Shown: positions 23,241 to 35,411 of the stretch, piece by piece
Numbering within the stretch: the first letter of the stretch is position 1
Layout of the letters: every line of letters begins with the position of its first letter
DNA from: Dryomyza anilis
Taxonomy: Eukaryota; Arthropoda; Insecta; Diptera; Dryomyzidae
Assembly (NCBI GenBank): GCA_951804985.1
Contig: OX638130.1
Location: forward strand, 80,160,583 to 80,224,582
Reading direction: 5' to 3'
DNA length: 64,000 nucleotides
Made by a program: the position numbers and the translations under genes
Notes under the pieces: model-generated
Databases searched by the model: none
Seen by the model: only the letters and a program-made list of their open reading frames with translations
Told to the model about the DNA's origin: nothing

Positions 23241-23980
23241 CACTGAACCAAATAAGTACATATCTACAATGGAAAAGTACATTATCACAAAGAATATTTC
23301 GTTAAAATTGGTCCAATGTAACTGTTCATTGTCACAACGAATCTCCAGTAATACTTCAATGTACAAATTTATTGAATTACAATGTACGGATCATGAAACA
23401 AAATGACAAATATTCATAATCACAATGAATATTTTATTAGCTATATTGAATGCGAGAGTTCATTGTCGCAATGAATCGAATACATACTCTAATGAACGAG
23501 ATCATAAAGAAAAAGTAAATTGTGAATTCAGAAAGTTTTTTCATTTTATTATTTTAATGTAAATTCAATTAATATATACATTAAATATAATAGTATAATA
23601 TAAATTAAATGTAATTTCGCACTTCATTTCACTTCATTTCGCAACTACTTCTTACATTTGTCGCATCTTTGTGCGAATTAATAAAATGTTTTTTTTTTGT
23701 AGCAGCAGAGCGCAGCTAACGCTACTAGAAACGAACACGAAAATCGAACATGTCTACTGCAGTATTTCAATGAATATAATTCATTGAAGTATAAAAAAAT
23801 TCATTAAATTTATTTGTGCGTATTATGAACACTGATTCTTACTGAAAATGAACTGATCATTAAATTCACAAACAAGTTACAAGACAATGTACATTGTCAC
23901 AATGTATCTTGCATTAAAACGTATGAATTTGCCTCTATGAACAGCATTCGTTAATATTATGAACCCGTTTATTTTCTGTG
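23241..23980 (-). mobile_element. TA-flanked MITE, family 4, copy 2
   Basis: This copy runs from CACTGAACCAAATAAG to CGTTTATTTTCTGTG with TA on both sides (23239-23240 and 23981-23982). It is collinear with copy 1 in reverse, with an insertion of T-rich sequence near 23680. Confidence 0.8.
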
Positions 23981-23984
23981 TACC

Positions 23985-24250
23985 CAGGTAATACCCGGGT
24001 AGTTAAAATACTCGGGTATTAAATGTTCGAGCTACCCGGGTAGTTCGCAAAACCTGGGTAGTTCGTTCGTTTGTTCGAGCTATTCGAGTAGCTCGTTTGT
24101 TCGAGTAGCTCGATGGCTCGTTCATTGTTCGAGTAGCTTGATTGCTCGATCGTTGTTCGAGCTTCGAGTAGCTCGTTCGTTCGTTTGTTCGATTGACGAT
24201 TTTTCATTTGATCGCTTGTTAATTTGTCTGTCCGTTCGTTTGCTTGATGT
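23985..24250. repeat. Irregular tandem repeat of GTTCGAGTAGCTCG-type motifs
   Basis: ACCCGGGTAGTT units at 23990-24060 grade into GTTCGAGTAGCTCGTTCG units up to about 24190, then CGTTCGTTTG. The array abuts the right end of MITE family 4 copy 2. It has no coding value. Confidence 0.7.
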
Positions 24251-24309
24251 AGGAGTTAGTCGGAAGTGGTTGGAAAAATGTGGGTGGGCAAAACTGGGAG
24301 GAAAGTGAT

Positions 24310-24946
24310 AAAAAGACCGAAAAAAAATTTATTGCAGAAATCGGTAGCAGACATCAGGGGAAATCGAATGGTACCACTCTCAGTGGTCCCTGACCCCCAA
24401 AAAGGGGTCAAAAACCACTTTTTGTCAAAAAAAATGTATTGCGGAAATGGAAGCGAACCTTATTAGAAGTCAAAACCCTTTATGACCCAACATTTTTTTA
24501 TCTCGGAAATCGATAGGGGACATCATTAGAAGGCTAATTGTACTCTTTGGAGTGGTCCATGACCCCCAAAAGGGGGTCAAAAACCCATTTATGACCCAAA
24601 TATTTTTATTTCGGAAATCGATAGCGGACATCATTGGAAGGCTAATGATACCCTTTGGAGTGGTCCAGGTCCCCCCAAAGGGGATCAAAAACCCCATTTT
24701 CAAAAAAAATATTTTGTGAATGTCAAAATGCATTTCATAACGTCAGCTATCTATTTCAGCAAAAAAAAAAAATCGAAAATGCGGTTTTGACCCCCTTTGG
24801 GGGGACCTGGACCACTCCAAAGGCTACCATTAGCCTACTAATGATGTCCGCTATCGATTTCCGAAATAAAAATTTTTGGGTCATAAATGGGTTTTTGACC
24901 CCCTTTTGGGGGTCAGGGACCACTGAAAAGGGTACCATTATATAAA
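24310..24946. repeat. Fold-back element with 109-bp direct repeats
   Basis: The unit GACCCAA...TCGGAAATCGATAG...AAGGCTAAT...GGAGTGGTCC...CCCCCAAAAGGGGGTCAAAAACC begins near 24483 and again near 24592. A diverged unit precedes them. The stretch 24785-24946 is the inverted copy. The AT-rich loop between the arms is 24710-24780. Open frames here on both strands are by-products of the repeat. Confidence 0.8.
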
Positions 24947-24987
24947 ATAAAATATAAAATAAAAGAAAACGCATATAAGTTATAATA

Positions 24988-25221
24988 CTATATATTAAAA
25001 GGAATTAAAGTATGTTCTACAGCTGCAACAGCACCTGCACCGGTGGCAGTGTACAGGAACTTCTTGTAAAATCCACGACGTGCCGCGAAGATCAAACCAG
25101 TGAATCCAATTGCGCCACTGCGATGTATAACATTCCCAGGTTCTCGTAAAATATCAATGTTGTCTGCGTATGAATGAATATATATTAATATTTCATAAAA
25201 GTATTCGTAAACCTTGGCCAC
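24988..25221 (-). pseudogene. MIC26/MIC27 (APOO/APOOL)-like fragment
   Basis: On the minus strand the frame 25221-24988 reads KVYEYFYE, then SYADNIDILREPGNVIHRSG and GAIGFTGLIFAARRGFYKKF, then LYTATGAGAVAAVEH, and stops soon after. The glycine-rich membrane segment followed by a basic FYKKFLY stretch is like the central region of MICOS subunits MIC26/MIC27 of mitochondrial cristae. There is no ATG in frame; a TAA lies just upstream and the N-terminal third is missing. The C-terminus also ends early. I infer a degenerate or captured exon. The family assignment rests on pattern memory and is only moderately secure. Confidence 0.45.
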
Positions 25222-25439
25222 TTACATTGTATATCAGCTCAACGTGCATTTTCCGTGTAGTAGAATTCTCGGGATGACTTTCGTGTTTGGACCTGCACTT
25301 ATATATTAATTGATTTGTCTGTTTGCTAATTGAAGTGAAAAACAATGATCTCACTGATTGTGCGACATGACATTTAATTAACACGTCACTGGGTTGCCAC
25401 TGAATAATTTTGTGTAGTAAATTTCGTGTCAAGTTTTTT

Positions 25440-26200
25440 TAACTTCGAAAACCAACGTTGGAATAACATTCATTTCTTCGGCTTGATCATGACATTTCAT
25501 CCACACTGGTTGTAAAAGAAAATTCTCCAAATTTATCGAACCTTAAACTCATTGCTTATTGGGTTGTGACAACTTAAATAAAACATATTTTTATTTCTAT
25601 AATTGTTAAATTAAATTATTATTAAATGTATATAACATAGACAAAAACAATAAATGTGGATAATAGAGAAGAAGAAATATAATTAAGACACACAATTTTT
25701 TTTATTTTTTCATTGCAAATTTCTTACAATATTGCTGGAATATGGCTAAATATTGCTGCAATATTCCAAGAGGCGTACATAGATAGATTGGTGGAACTTT
25801 GCAGCAATATTTCGGTCTTGCAGTGCAATGTCCCAGCAACGTTGCTGCAATATTTTCGTGCTATAAGGGCTGAGGCATGTTTTTTTGGTGTCGTATTTTG
25901 TGAAATGAAAAATTATTGTGAAATTGAAGACGAATAGTGCACATAAAATTTTAATTTATTTGTTTTACTCTGCAAATCGAGGAATATTTATGATAATTTC
26001 AAAAAATCCTAATTTTGCAAGAATCAGCTGTATTTATTTGACAAAATATTTGAACAAGCAGAAAAGCGGTGCTCACTGTTCAAATGTCGTACCAATGAAA
26101 CTGTAAATACGCTAACTATATATGGTAATTTCTATCCTACGAGAAGAAAAATTGTATATGTGGTAATTTTTTCTGACATGAGAGAAAAATATAACATATG
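25440..26200. other. Intergenic region without a recognised gene
   Basis: At 25720-25855 there are repeated TTGCTGCAATATT/AATATTGCAGCAA motifs, suggesting a decayed inverted-repeat element. At 26100-26210 GGTAATTTT recurs at about 40-60-bp spacing. No coding region was found. Confidence 0.4.
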
Positions 26201-26214
26201 GTAATTTTGTGTGT

Positions 26215-26449
26215 CCCAGCAAGACACTGCTGGCGGAAACTCCAACACAAATTCAAAATGCTTGCTACTCACTTATACATGGAAGAAAAAGCTGTGTAAA
26301 CGTGCGTAAGACAGGGATGTAAAGTCACACGAACACAAAAATGTTGATCATGTTACCGGTATTTTACATGTGACCAAAAAATGATCAAAACTTTGATCAT
26401 TGCTACCCCTAAAACGGTTAATAAAATGAATAACTATGTTCTTGCTGGG
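26215..26449. mobile_element. Element E3, 235 bp, CCCAGCAAGA / TCTTGCTGGG ends
   Basis: The 10-bp TIR is imperfect (CCCAGCAAGA against CCCAGCAAGA with neighbouring differences). GT is duplicated at 26213-26214 and 26450-26451. The flanks GGTAATTTTGT and GTGGTAATTT are part of the local GGTAATTT repeat. This is the shortest of the CCCA-ended elements here, and it is non-coding. Confidence 0.7.
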
Positions 26450-26903
26450 GTGGTAATTTCCAATTCCCATAAACGGTGAAAAATTACCAAATGCATATTT
26501 GTTCTACATTACAGGCAACACTGTCACAAAGCTGATAAATTATAAAAGCATATTTCTCATACAAAACTGGCAGTACTGCACACACGTCGTAGTTAAAAAC
26601 GTAGTATATTCTTATGTAAAACAAACAGAACTATATGAAAATTACACTTCAGTGTGAAATGTCATATTGACGTACGGTCAGTTTTACGTGTGTAGGTGTA
26701 TATAATTTTTTATTCGCGTGCATGTGTGTGTGTGTGGTCTTCTTTTTGTAGAAAAGGAAACCTCGATTTTGCTCGTGGTTAGGTTTCCAAGGAAAAATTC
26801 ATAGATTTTCCGTTTTCAAGCCAAAATAATTCCATTGAACTTGGTGCCACCAAGAGTGCATTTAGTGTAGAAGGATCCAGTTATAGAATCACCTTTAGCC
26901 AAG

Positions 26904-29900
26904 ATGCCTTCCAGCGATCCATTGCCGCCAAAAGAAAGCGCACTATTCAGAAAACTGCTGGTATGTCAATGTCATGCGGCGAGCCCAGGACGATCAGGTC
27001 TGGTGCTCCCGAAAATGTTTGTGTATGATCGAGGTTAAAAAGTATAGCTATATTGTAGGCGTCGGTTTTTGTGCGCCTACATTTAAATAGCCCATTACCC
27101 ACTGCAAAACTTTTTTCAATTGAATACACGAGGGCCGATAAAGCATTATTTTCAAGCATTGCAAATTTAATAAATATGATGGACTCATTTTTCTCATATT
27201 AACGCAAGAAATTGACTGCGGCAAGTAGTTAAACCTAACCTCAAACAATTTGTTAAATATGCAAAAAAAAATTGCAATTTTCTGAATAGATAAACTGTCA
27301 CATTACCAGAGGGTGCATTGGGTGCATAATGTTCTAAATAGAATCTCCTCTTTGGTTTAATTTTCAGAAATGCTATGAGATGAAGCAGTACAAAAACGGC
27401 CTCAAGCTGGCCAAGCAAATTCTCTCAAACCCCAAGTACACGGAGCACGGGGAAACATTGGCGATGAAGGGACTCACCTTGAATGGGCTGGGGCGTCGCG
27501 ACGAAGCCTACAAATACGTTAGGTTGGGTCTGCGCAACGATCTGCGTTCGCACGTGTGCTGGCACGTCTACGGGCTCCTGCAGCGCAGCGACAAGAAGTA
27601 CGACGAAGCTATCAAGTGCTACCGCAATGCGCTTAAATGGGAGAAGGACAACTTGCAGATCCTGAAGGACTTGTCACTGCTACAAATTCAAATGCGCGAC
27701 CTAGAAGGTTACAAAGAGACGCGGCACCATCTGTTTACACTGCGTCCTTCACAGCATGCCTCGTGGATTGGCTTCGCGATGAGCTACCACTTACTGGGCG
27801 ACTTGGAAATGGCGAATAGTATTTTGGAGACGTTCAGTCAGTCGCAGGCATCAATTGTGAGTTTTTGTTTTTATTTTCTGTATAGCTAGTTGAACCCTAT
27901 ACAAATACATCTTTAATTTGCAGGAAACCCACGATTATCGTCATTCGGAGTTGTTGCTGTACCAGAATCAAATACTCATCGAGTCAGGCAATTTAGAAAA
28001 GGCGCTTAACCATCTGAAGAAATACGAGAGTCAGATCGTTGATAAGCTCGCCGTCAAGGAGACCATGGGCGACCTGTACATCAAAATGGGCCAGCCTTCA
28101 ACAGCCGTGTCCATATTCGAGGAACTTATCAAACGCAATCCGGAGAACACCCTGTACTACGCGCAATTCTTTGCTGCCAAAGAGATGACCGATCCGCAAG
28201 AAACGCTGGCCACCTATAGGAAATTCCAGGATCAGTATCCACGCGCCATGTGCCCCAAACGCTTGCCACTGGATGTAGCATCTGGCGAATCCTTCCGCGA
28301 AGTCGTGGACGAATACTTGCGTCGTGGCTTACGCAAAGGTATTCCACCCTTGTTTGTGAACATTCGCTCCTTGTACAAGCACGCAGATAAGTCGGAGACA
28401 ATTGAGCGCTTGATGCTCCAATATTACGAGAACCTGAATCGCTCGGGACACTTTTCGCGCGAGGATGCAGACCAGAGCAAACCTGTGGAGCCCGCATCGG
28501 CGCTGGTGTGGACCACTTTGTTTATGGCGCAGCACTACGACTACATGCGCGAGACAGACAAGGCGTTGGAGTTTGTGAATGCAGCCATTGAGCACACGCC
28601 CACGCTCATAGAGCTGTTTATGACGAAGGGTCGCATCTACAAACATGCAGGTGACCCCGAGGAAGCTTACATGTGGCTGGACGAGGCGCAAAGTCTGGAC
28701 ACCGCCGATAGGTATGTATGAATGCAAAAAGTTTATTATTGTGCATCATTTTAAAAGAAAACTTCTATTCTGAAAGGTACATCAACTCGAAGTGCTCCAA
28801 GTATATGTTGCGTGCCGACCTGATTAAGGAGGCCGAAGATGTGTGCGCTAAATTTACACGTGAAGGTGTCTCCGCCATGGAAAATCTCAATGAAATGCAG
28901 TGCATGTGGTTTCAGACAGAGTGTGCTTTGGCGTATCAGCGTATGGAGCGCTGGGGCGATGCTCTAAAAAAATGTCATGAGGTTGACCGACATTTCTCCG
29001 AGATTATCGAGGATCAGTTTGACTTTCACACGTATTGCATGCGCAAGATGACGCTACGTGCGTATGTGGGTTTACTACGCTTGGAAGACGTACTGCGTCA
29101 ACATCCCTTCTATTATAAAGCAGCAAAGTGTGCCATCGAGGTGATTTATATACAAATATTTACAGAATCATTCCATACACAAATTTTTAACTTATATTTT
29201 TGGATAGGCATCGAAAACCAATGAATATTTCATTTACAGATTTTTTTTATATCTAAATCTGTTTTTATTTTTGAAAAATCGAAAAAAAAGTAAATATTTT
29301 TAGAATTATTACAAAGTATATGTATTTTAAACATTTTATTTAGAATAACAACTCAAAAGCATACTTATACATTACAAAGGAGCATGACAATTTATTTCCC
29401 ATGCATCTGCCATGCTAAAAAAGATGAAATTCGGTACTCCCATTACTACATTACCCCAAAAAAAGAATATTCGACTATTCAAATCTAATATAAATAGGTA
29501 AATATATTACGACAAGGGGTTAAAATGAAGCAGGATAGTCCATCCAAAAGAATGGTCACAGGTTTTATAGAGAATATTATATTTAATTCTTTAATAATAA
29601 TAATAGTTTGGCGCTACAGTCCTGTGTAGAACTTCGGCCGAGCTCTCTCACCATTTTGAGCTGTGCGTGTAATATTTGTACTCAAAGTGGTGGGACCTAC
29701 AGTTTATTGCCGAATCCGAACGGCGGGTGAGAGCTTTTCATAGGCAATGTTTTTACTCTCGTAGGTTTGCCATTTACTGCCGAGAGGTAGTGCGGTATAG
29801 AAAAATGTTTCTATGAAAAGATGTTGTTAGCCTCAGTCCAGGCTTGAACCGGGGACCTTTTGGCTCGCAGTCCAACGCACTAACCACTGAGCTACCGCGG

Positions 29901-32900
29901 CTACTTTCTTTTCTTGGCAAAAATAATGAAAAATATATCTGTTAGTCGCGATAACAAAACGATACTACTGTTTCAATTAGTCAATTAGTTAACTTTCGTA
30001 AAAAAATTAAAATCTGATCTTTAAAAAAAGAATAATATTAGTAAAATTTACAAAGCCTTTTCACCTTTTAAATTTCAATTTATTTTTCGTAATTTTCAAC
30101 CTCTTATTTATATTACACGAAAATTGTGTGGTTAAAAATAGTAGTGGTCTCCTATAAATTGTGTTATTGCCTTTTTGACCGCGTTGTGGTTAAATAACGG
30201 GATTTTTCGGGTTTTACTAAAACATCCTATAATCAATTAAATGAACACAAAGTAGACAATATCTTAAAAGTATATCAAATATTTTACAGATTTTGTTTCA
30301 ATTAATTTAACTAATACAAATATAACTTTATATTCAGTAACTTTATAAAAGTATTTCGATTTTGTAACTAATTTTGTAACTACTATTATTTTGCGGAGCA
30401 ACATTCAAGACTCGCCTACAAAAGTTAATGTAATTTTTTAAAATGTGTTAAAAATATAACAGTATTATACGTTATTTTGGGGTAACGGAAATTCGCACCG
30501 ATGCGGAAACTCGCACTAATTTAGAAAACCGGTGCGAATTTCCGTTTAATATGCGGAAACTCGCACCATTATTTATTTTGAAGAAATTACTTACCAAAAT
30601 AAAAAAATAAAAATAAAAAATGTTATAATTTTATTTTAAAAAATTGAATTTTTGAAAGTTGAAACTAAAAATATTACCAAAGACCAGTAGAAGAATGTGA
30701 AACACAATAAATGCCGTCCATGGGAACGCCATTTGGAAGATCGATGAAAAAACCAAGTACAAATGTTCGATTAATTCCATATAACTTCACTATTGTATCT
30801 AAGAAGCTGCATTGATGGTGGTGAGATCGATAACCTTCCGAGTTTATGGGTTCCATGTTCAAATTTTGGTTCTTTCAAATTATTTTCTTGAATAAATTTT
30901 TTTTAGTGCGAATTTCCACTCAATAGGTGGAATTTCGCACCGGTGCGAATTTCCGCCTAATGAACGGAAATTCGCATCCATGGTGCGAGTTTCCTATTAC
31001 TCGTTGTATTAATAAAAAAAAAAAAACACAACGCACTGAACTGGTTAAAAATTAACTGAGCTATGAATAACATTGTTAATACAGGGTTTTCGACTAATCT
31101 ATATATATCTATACTCTTGGTCCGTCTGTCGGTCTGTCTGTCTGTTTGTTCCAGCATCACGTTTAAACCGCTGAACCGATTTAACCGTAATTTTGTAACA
31201 GGATACTATGGAGTCCGGAGGGTGTCATAGGCTATATATGGGCGCGATTGGACAAATGGGCGTGGTACCTCTCATACAAACTAAACATTCCAAACGACAT
31301 AACTCAGCACATACACAAGCTAAAAAGATGAAACAAAAAACTCAAATAAAAAAAATATACAAAAACAACCACACCACATTAAAACTCACCACAATGAAAC
31401 TCACCACATTAAAACTCACCACACTAAAACTCACCACACTAAAAATTCTACTGGGAAAAACTCTACGGGAAAGAATTCTACGGGAAAGAATTCTACCGGG
31501 AAAGAATTCTACCGGGAAGAATTCTACTGGAAAGCGTTTTACGGAGAAGATATAAATAATAAAAATGTTCTTTATATTAATAAAATCACTCCATATCCTT
31601 GCATTTACAAAATATTGGCACGAGTCGTGCACGGGTCCAGCTAGTTAAGTAATAATATATTCAAAAAGAGTGCAACAAAACTGTTTTTAATTTTTGGTAC
31701 ATAATGAGCCAAATGTGATTTCCATGTTGAAATCGTCTTTGTAGAAGTAAAAGTCACCAAGTAGCATTTCTGAAAATATAGAGATTTTTATGAATTTCCA
31801 CTTTATTTAAGTTGACAAAATTTTCAAGTAATTTAGGTAAAAATTGTTTCATTTTTCATTATTCTAAATTCTGGTTAATCCGTGTTAATCGCACAGCCCT
31901 AGTTTTTACTAATGTTTTGAACAGCACTTGATGATTGGAAAAATCTGAAAATGTTAACCTGAAAATTAAATTGATAACGTCTACAAGTTTCTGCTGATTA
32001 GTGATATTTGTTCAACAAAATTTAATTCAAAATGTTTATTGTGATTATTAAAATTTTTTTTAACTTCTTGACATAGACAACCTAAATTTTTTTTTTAATA
32101 GAAAGGTAACAAAAATGCAATAAATGTAGTATAAATATAAATCGGTTGAAGGAAATAGTCTATGAACTATTATAAATTTAATGCTAATATAAAAATGTTA
32201 ATATATCGGTAATAATAAAATCAATGTTTCTATTTTAAACGAAATGTAACACAGTGAAATCAAATTTCATATAGTGTAATTAAAAGTTAATATATCGAGG
32301 GATCATATTCAAACTGCATATCTACAATTTTGACGAGCATTAGCTTTTGATGGAGAACTCTTCCATGATCACAGCTGCATCTATGACATTAATTTAGAAC
32401 CAAACAATATATTTATTACTATTATTGTTTCAATTTAATACTTTGTCTATCTTCTTGTCTGTTTATTTGGCGTATCTACTTTTTATAAATCTACATATAT
32501 CAATACTGCCTATTTACACACAATTTTTGTTTAAACACTTATAATGACTACCCAATAAACCAAAAGGCACGTAAACGTTTCTTATTTACGAGCATAAACG
32601 CCGTTTACGGAACGTAAAGCAACACGTTTTACATATGAAATTAAATTTAAAATACGGCATTCCAAAAATTCCGTAAATGGCCCGTAGGTACGGTAATAAA
32701 ACGCGGTTGCGTGAACATATTTACGGGCCGTAAACGGAACTTCTTTTCGGTATTTTTACAAATGTATTTTTTATGTATTTGTGATATTGAAGAACTATAC
32801 ACTTAAAACAATTTTGGTTGAAAGCTCATTTGTAGGCTTTTTGTTTATTATTTTACTTTCGTCTGCATTGTTCTTATTAAGTAAATGGAAATCTTTATAA

Positions 32901-35362
32901 TGGAAAAATTGAGTAAATAGCTACTGACAACCTATTTTGCTTCTTTTAAAAATTCAGAATCTATAAATATTTGCATTTTCATGCCGTTGGAAACATTAAA
33001 TATAAATAAAACTTAAAATGTTATCAAATGTAATATAAATCTAAGTTAGATATAAATAATGTATCTTAAATATAAACACTATTTTTATAGTGTGACGTAA
33101 AAGACGCAGCGTTGTCAGATCAACAGAGCCTAACGGATTTTCGTTGTGAAAGCTCTCTATATACGTATACAACGCATACAATCGCAAATGCAAGCGTGCA
33201 TTCAAATGCCCTTCGCTGCATTATAGTTATAAAAATATTTCTTTAAATAAAGTAAAGCCGTAAAGTTGCCGTTTTTACACGTAAAAATGGTTATACCGTA
33301 ATTACGTGGTCGGAACGGTGCCGGCTGTTGTCCGTAGATATTGATATCCATATATACTACCGCGGTAGTTAGCTGCGGTAGCTCAGTGGTTATTGCGTTG
33401 GACTGCGAGCCGAAAGGTCCCCGGTTCAAGTCTGGACTGGGGCTAACAACATCTTTTCATAGAAACATTTTTCTATACCGCGCTACCTCTCGTCAGTAAA
33501 TGGCAAACCTACGAGAGTAAAACATTGCCTATGAAAAGCTCTCACCCGCCGTTCGGATTCGGCAATAAACTGTAGGTCGCAACACTTTGAGTACAAATAT
33601 AACACGCACACCTCAAAATGGTGAGAGAGCTCGGCCGAAGTTCTTATAGGACTGTAGTGCCAAACTATTATTATTATATACTACCTTATTTACTGCTCGA
33701 CTCGTATTTATCTCGTAATATTGTGCCGTATAGTCACCACAATAACAAGAACGAAATTTTAATTTAGTATGTACAGAGGAAATGTAGGTTTATGTCATCT
33801 GCAGCCAAGATGTCATCTCCAACCAATTAGTACCATTTGTTAAGAAAGTTTTCAGGTATGTTAAGGATTCATTAGATATTTAGCGGTCAATACATCCAAA
33901 TCCTCCGAAATAGGATATTAGTTTATGCTAATTTCTTCAGAAACTCTATCTTAATTTTTTTAATTGTATCATTTAAAGTCTATTTTATTTCATATTGTAG
34001 GAGATATACTTTAATCGACAGTTTTGCGGTTAGCGATTTAATCAGTCCTGAAAAACTTTGATTTTGTAGGTAGACTGTATTGAATAAAAGCTGTGACAAT
34101 GATGCACAAGAACTGTTTTTTTTTTGCTTTTGGTACGGTATGGTTACTCAACACAGTTAAGTAAAGTGCTGTATTAATGGCGTGTGTTTAACTGCATTCC
34201 AAACTAATTCTTTAAAAATAAAATATTGATCTATTTTAAATTAAATTGTATTTGAATTAAATTATATTAAAAATCCGATTTCGATTAATATTAATTTCTA
34301 TTTTTCAATTTTATCACTGAAACTATATATTTATTGAACTTAATTTACAGGTATACATTCGGCTTTATGACAAGCCCTTGAAATCTGAGGAGACCATTGA
34401 AGAAATCGACACAGGTTTGCCTGCATATCAAGTCAAGTTTAATACCGGTTGTTAATTAGTTTTCTTCTCTGGTTTCAGAAAATCTACCACCTTCCGAACT
34501 CAAAAAACTGCGCAGCAAGCAGCGCAAAGCCAAGAAGAAAGCCGAGTTGGAAAGTGCGCAAGCCGCACAGGCCGCTGTTAAGCGCGAACAGCATCAAAAG
34601 TCCAAACAGCAAAACAACCAAGAGACAGACCCAGAGGCGCCCCAACTGGATGAGCTCATCCCAGAGAAACTGGAGCGCACTGATGACCCTCTCGACAAGG
34701 CAATTGAGTTTCTGAAACCGCTGCAGCAATTAGCCAAAGAACGCATCGAGACACACTTGTTGGCTTTCGAGATTTACTTCCGCAAGAACAAGGTGCTGTT
34801 AATGATTCAGACCATACGACGGGCGCTCGCCATTGATGCAGAACATCCGACTATTCACAGATGTATTCTTAGGCTGGCGATCGCGTTACCCAATCTGGTC
34901 AATGAACTGAACAGCAGTGTAAAGACGGTTGTTGATAAGGCCACAAAAGAACTGATAGGTACCAAGACGCCACAACAGTTGAACGCAGAGTTCATTGCTA
35001 AGAGCAGCGCATCCGTAATGCATTTATTCGAGGGCGCGAAGATCATGTACGAACTGGAGCCCAGCAAAAAGGAGGAGGCTCTGCAACTCATTACCTCGTA
35101 CGACATAAACAAAGTAAAGTTGGAGGTAAGTACGGCCAGCATTGTTCTATCGAATTTGAACTCATGCGCTTCTTTTCAGGAGGCTACAGAAATTTTCAAT
35201 TCACTGCTTGACGGTTCGTTCGGTAGTTGCGATGTTGAGACTAAATTGTATAAGGAGATCTGCCAGAAGCGATTCAGATACGCGCGTTTGTTTAAAGAAA
35301 TCATCGAGAAACCGGATGCCGAAAACCACACTGAGGCGGCTGAAAAGATGGCGGATTTGTAA
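26904..35362 (+). CDS. Naa15: N-alpha-acetyltransferase 15, NatA auxiliary subunit
   Basis: This is the large TPR scaffold of the NatA complex. It binds the catalytic NAA10 subunit and anchors it to the ribosome for co-translational N-terminal acetylation. Seven exons join in phase: 26904-26960, 27368-27856, 27924-28711, 28777-29140, 34351-34414, 34479-35125 and 35180-35362. They give 863 residues, against about 866 in human. Landmarks are [12 protein letters not shown] at the start, [19 protein letters not shown], the highly conserved [20 protein letters not shown], and [20 protein letters not shown]. Further on are the lysine-rich [15 protein letters not shown] near residue 600 and [20 protein letters not shown]. 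The first ATG is preceded by GCCAAG. Intron 4 is 5.2 kb and filled with mobile elements. The last intron (35126-35179, 54 bp) remains open in frame. The model is complete and appears intact. Confidence 0.97.
29592..29904 (-). mobile_element. tRNA-derived SINE (family S), copy 2, in Naa15 intron 4
   Basis: On the minus strand the head GCCGCGGTAGCTCAGTGG and box B GGTTCAAGCC are intact. The body matches copy 1, and the tail is ATT repeats. It is antisense to Naa15. Confidence 0.88.
30480..30995. mobile_element. Fold-back element of GGAAATTCGCACC motifs, in Naa15 intron 4
   Basis: The left flank 30482-30570 has GGAAATTCGCACC and GCGGAAACTCGCAC in both orientations. The right flank 30905-30995 has GTGCGAATTTCCG, GGAAATTCGCATCC and GGTGCGAGTTTCC. 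About eight copies of the motif form inverted arms around a 330-bp AT-rich middle with no gene. I cannot assign it to a superfamily. Confidence 0.65.
31098..31644 (+). mobile_element. Non-autonomous Helitron, complete, in Naa15 intron 4
   Basis: It begins TCTATATATATCTATAC after a host A and ends GGGTCCAGCTAG before a host T. The hairpin GCACGA-G-TCGTGC at 31618-31630 stands 10 nt before CTAG. These are the classical Helitron ends and target. The interior has GAACCGATTT, TATATATGGGCGCGATTGG, a 15-bp CTCACCACATTAAAA repeat (31384-31442), and a second 15-bp repeat of GAATTCTACGGGAAA type (31449-31550). There is no Rep/helicase. Confidence 0.9.
31650..32550. other. Intronic AT-rich stretch
   Basis: This is about 900 bp of Naa15 intron 4 with no repeat or coding signal that I can recognise. 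Confidence 0.5.
32551..32780. mobile_element. Left end of a CCCAATAAACC element (E5), partner end not found
   Basis: CCCAATAAACCAAAAGGCAC is followed by a region dense in CGTAAACG/CGTTTACG motifs to about 32750, like the interior of E1. ACGG motifs resume near 33250-33340. No matching TTATTGGG end was found before the exon at 34351, so the right border is unknown. Confidence 0.5.
33362..33674 (+). mobile_element. tRNA-derived SINE (family S), copy 3, in Naa15 intron 4
   Basis: Box A TAGCTCAGTGG is at 33379-33389 and box B GGTTCAAGTC at 33423-33432, in tRNA-like order and spacing. The shared body follows, then the tail CCAAACTATTATTATTA. The 11-bp duplication TATATACTACC flanks it at 33351-33361 and 33675-33685. 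It is the best-preserved plus-strand copy. Confidence 0.9.
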
Positions 35363-35405
35363 TGAAATTGGAAAACCATATTAAAGCCACAACTACAACA
35401 GCAAC

Positions 35406-35411
35406 AATAAA
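35406..35411 (+). terminator. Likely Naa15 poly(A) signal
   Basis: AATAAA lies 44 bp after the stop codon. Further AATAAA motifs occur downstream, for example near 35686, so alternative ends are possible. Confidence 0.5.

Noticed and set aside
33379..33450. tRNA gene(s) suggested by A and B boxes
   Set aside because: The same sequence heads several dispersed copies followed by a common body and ATT-type tail with target duplications, so they are SINEs and not functional tRNA genes.
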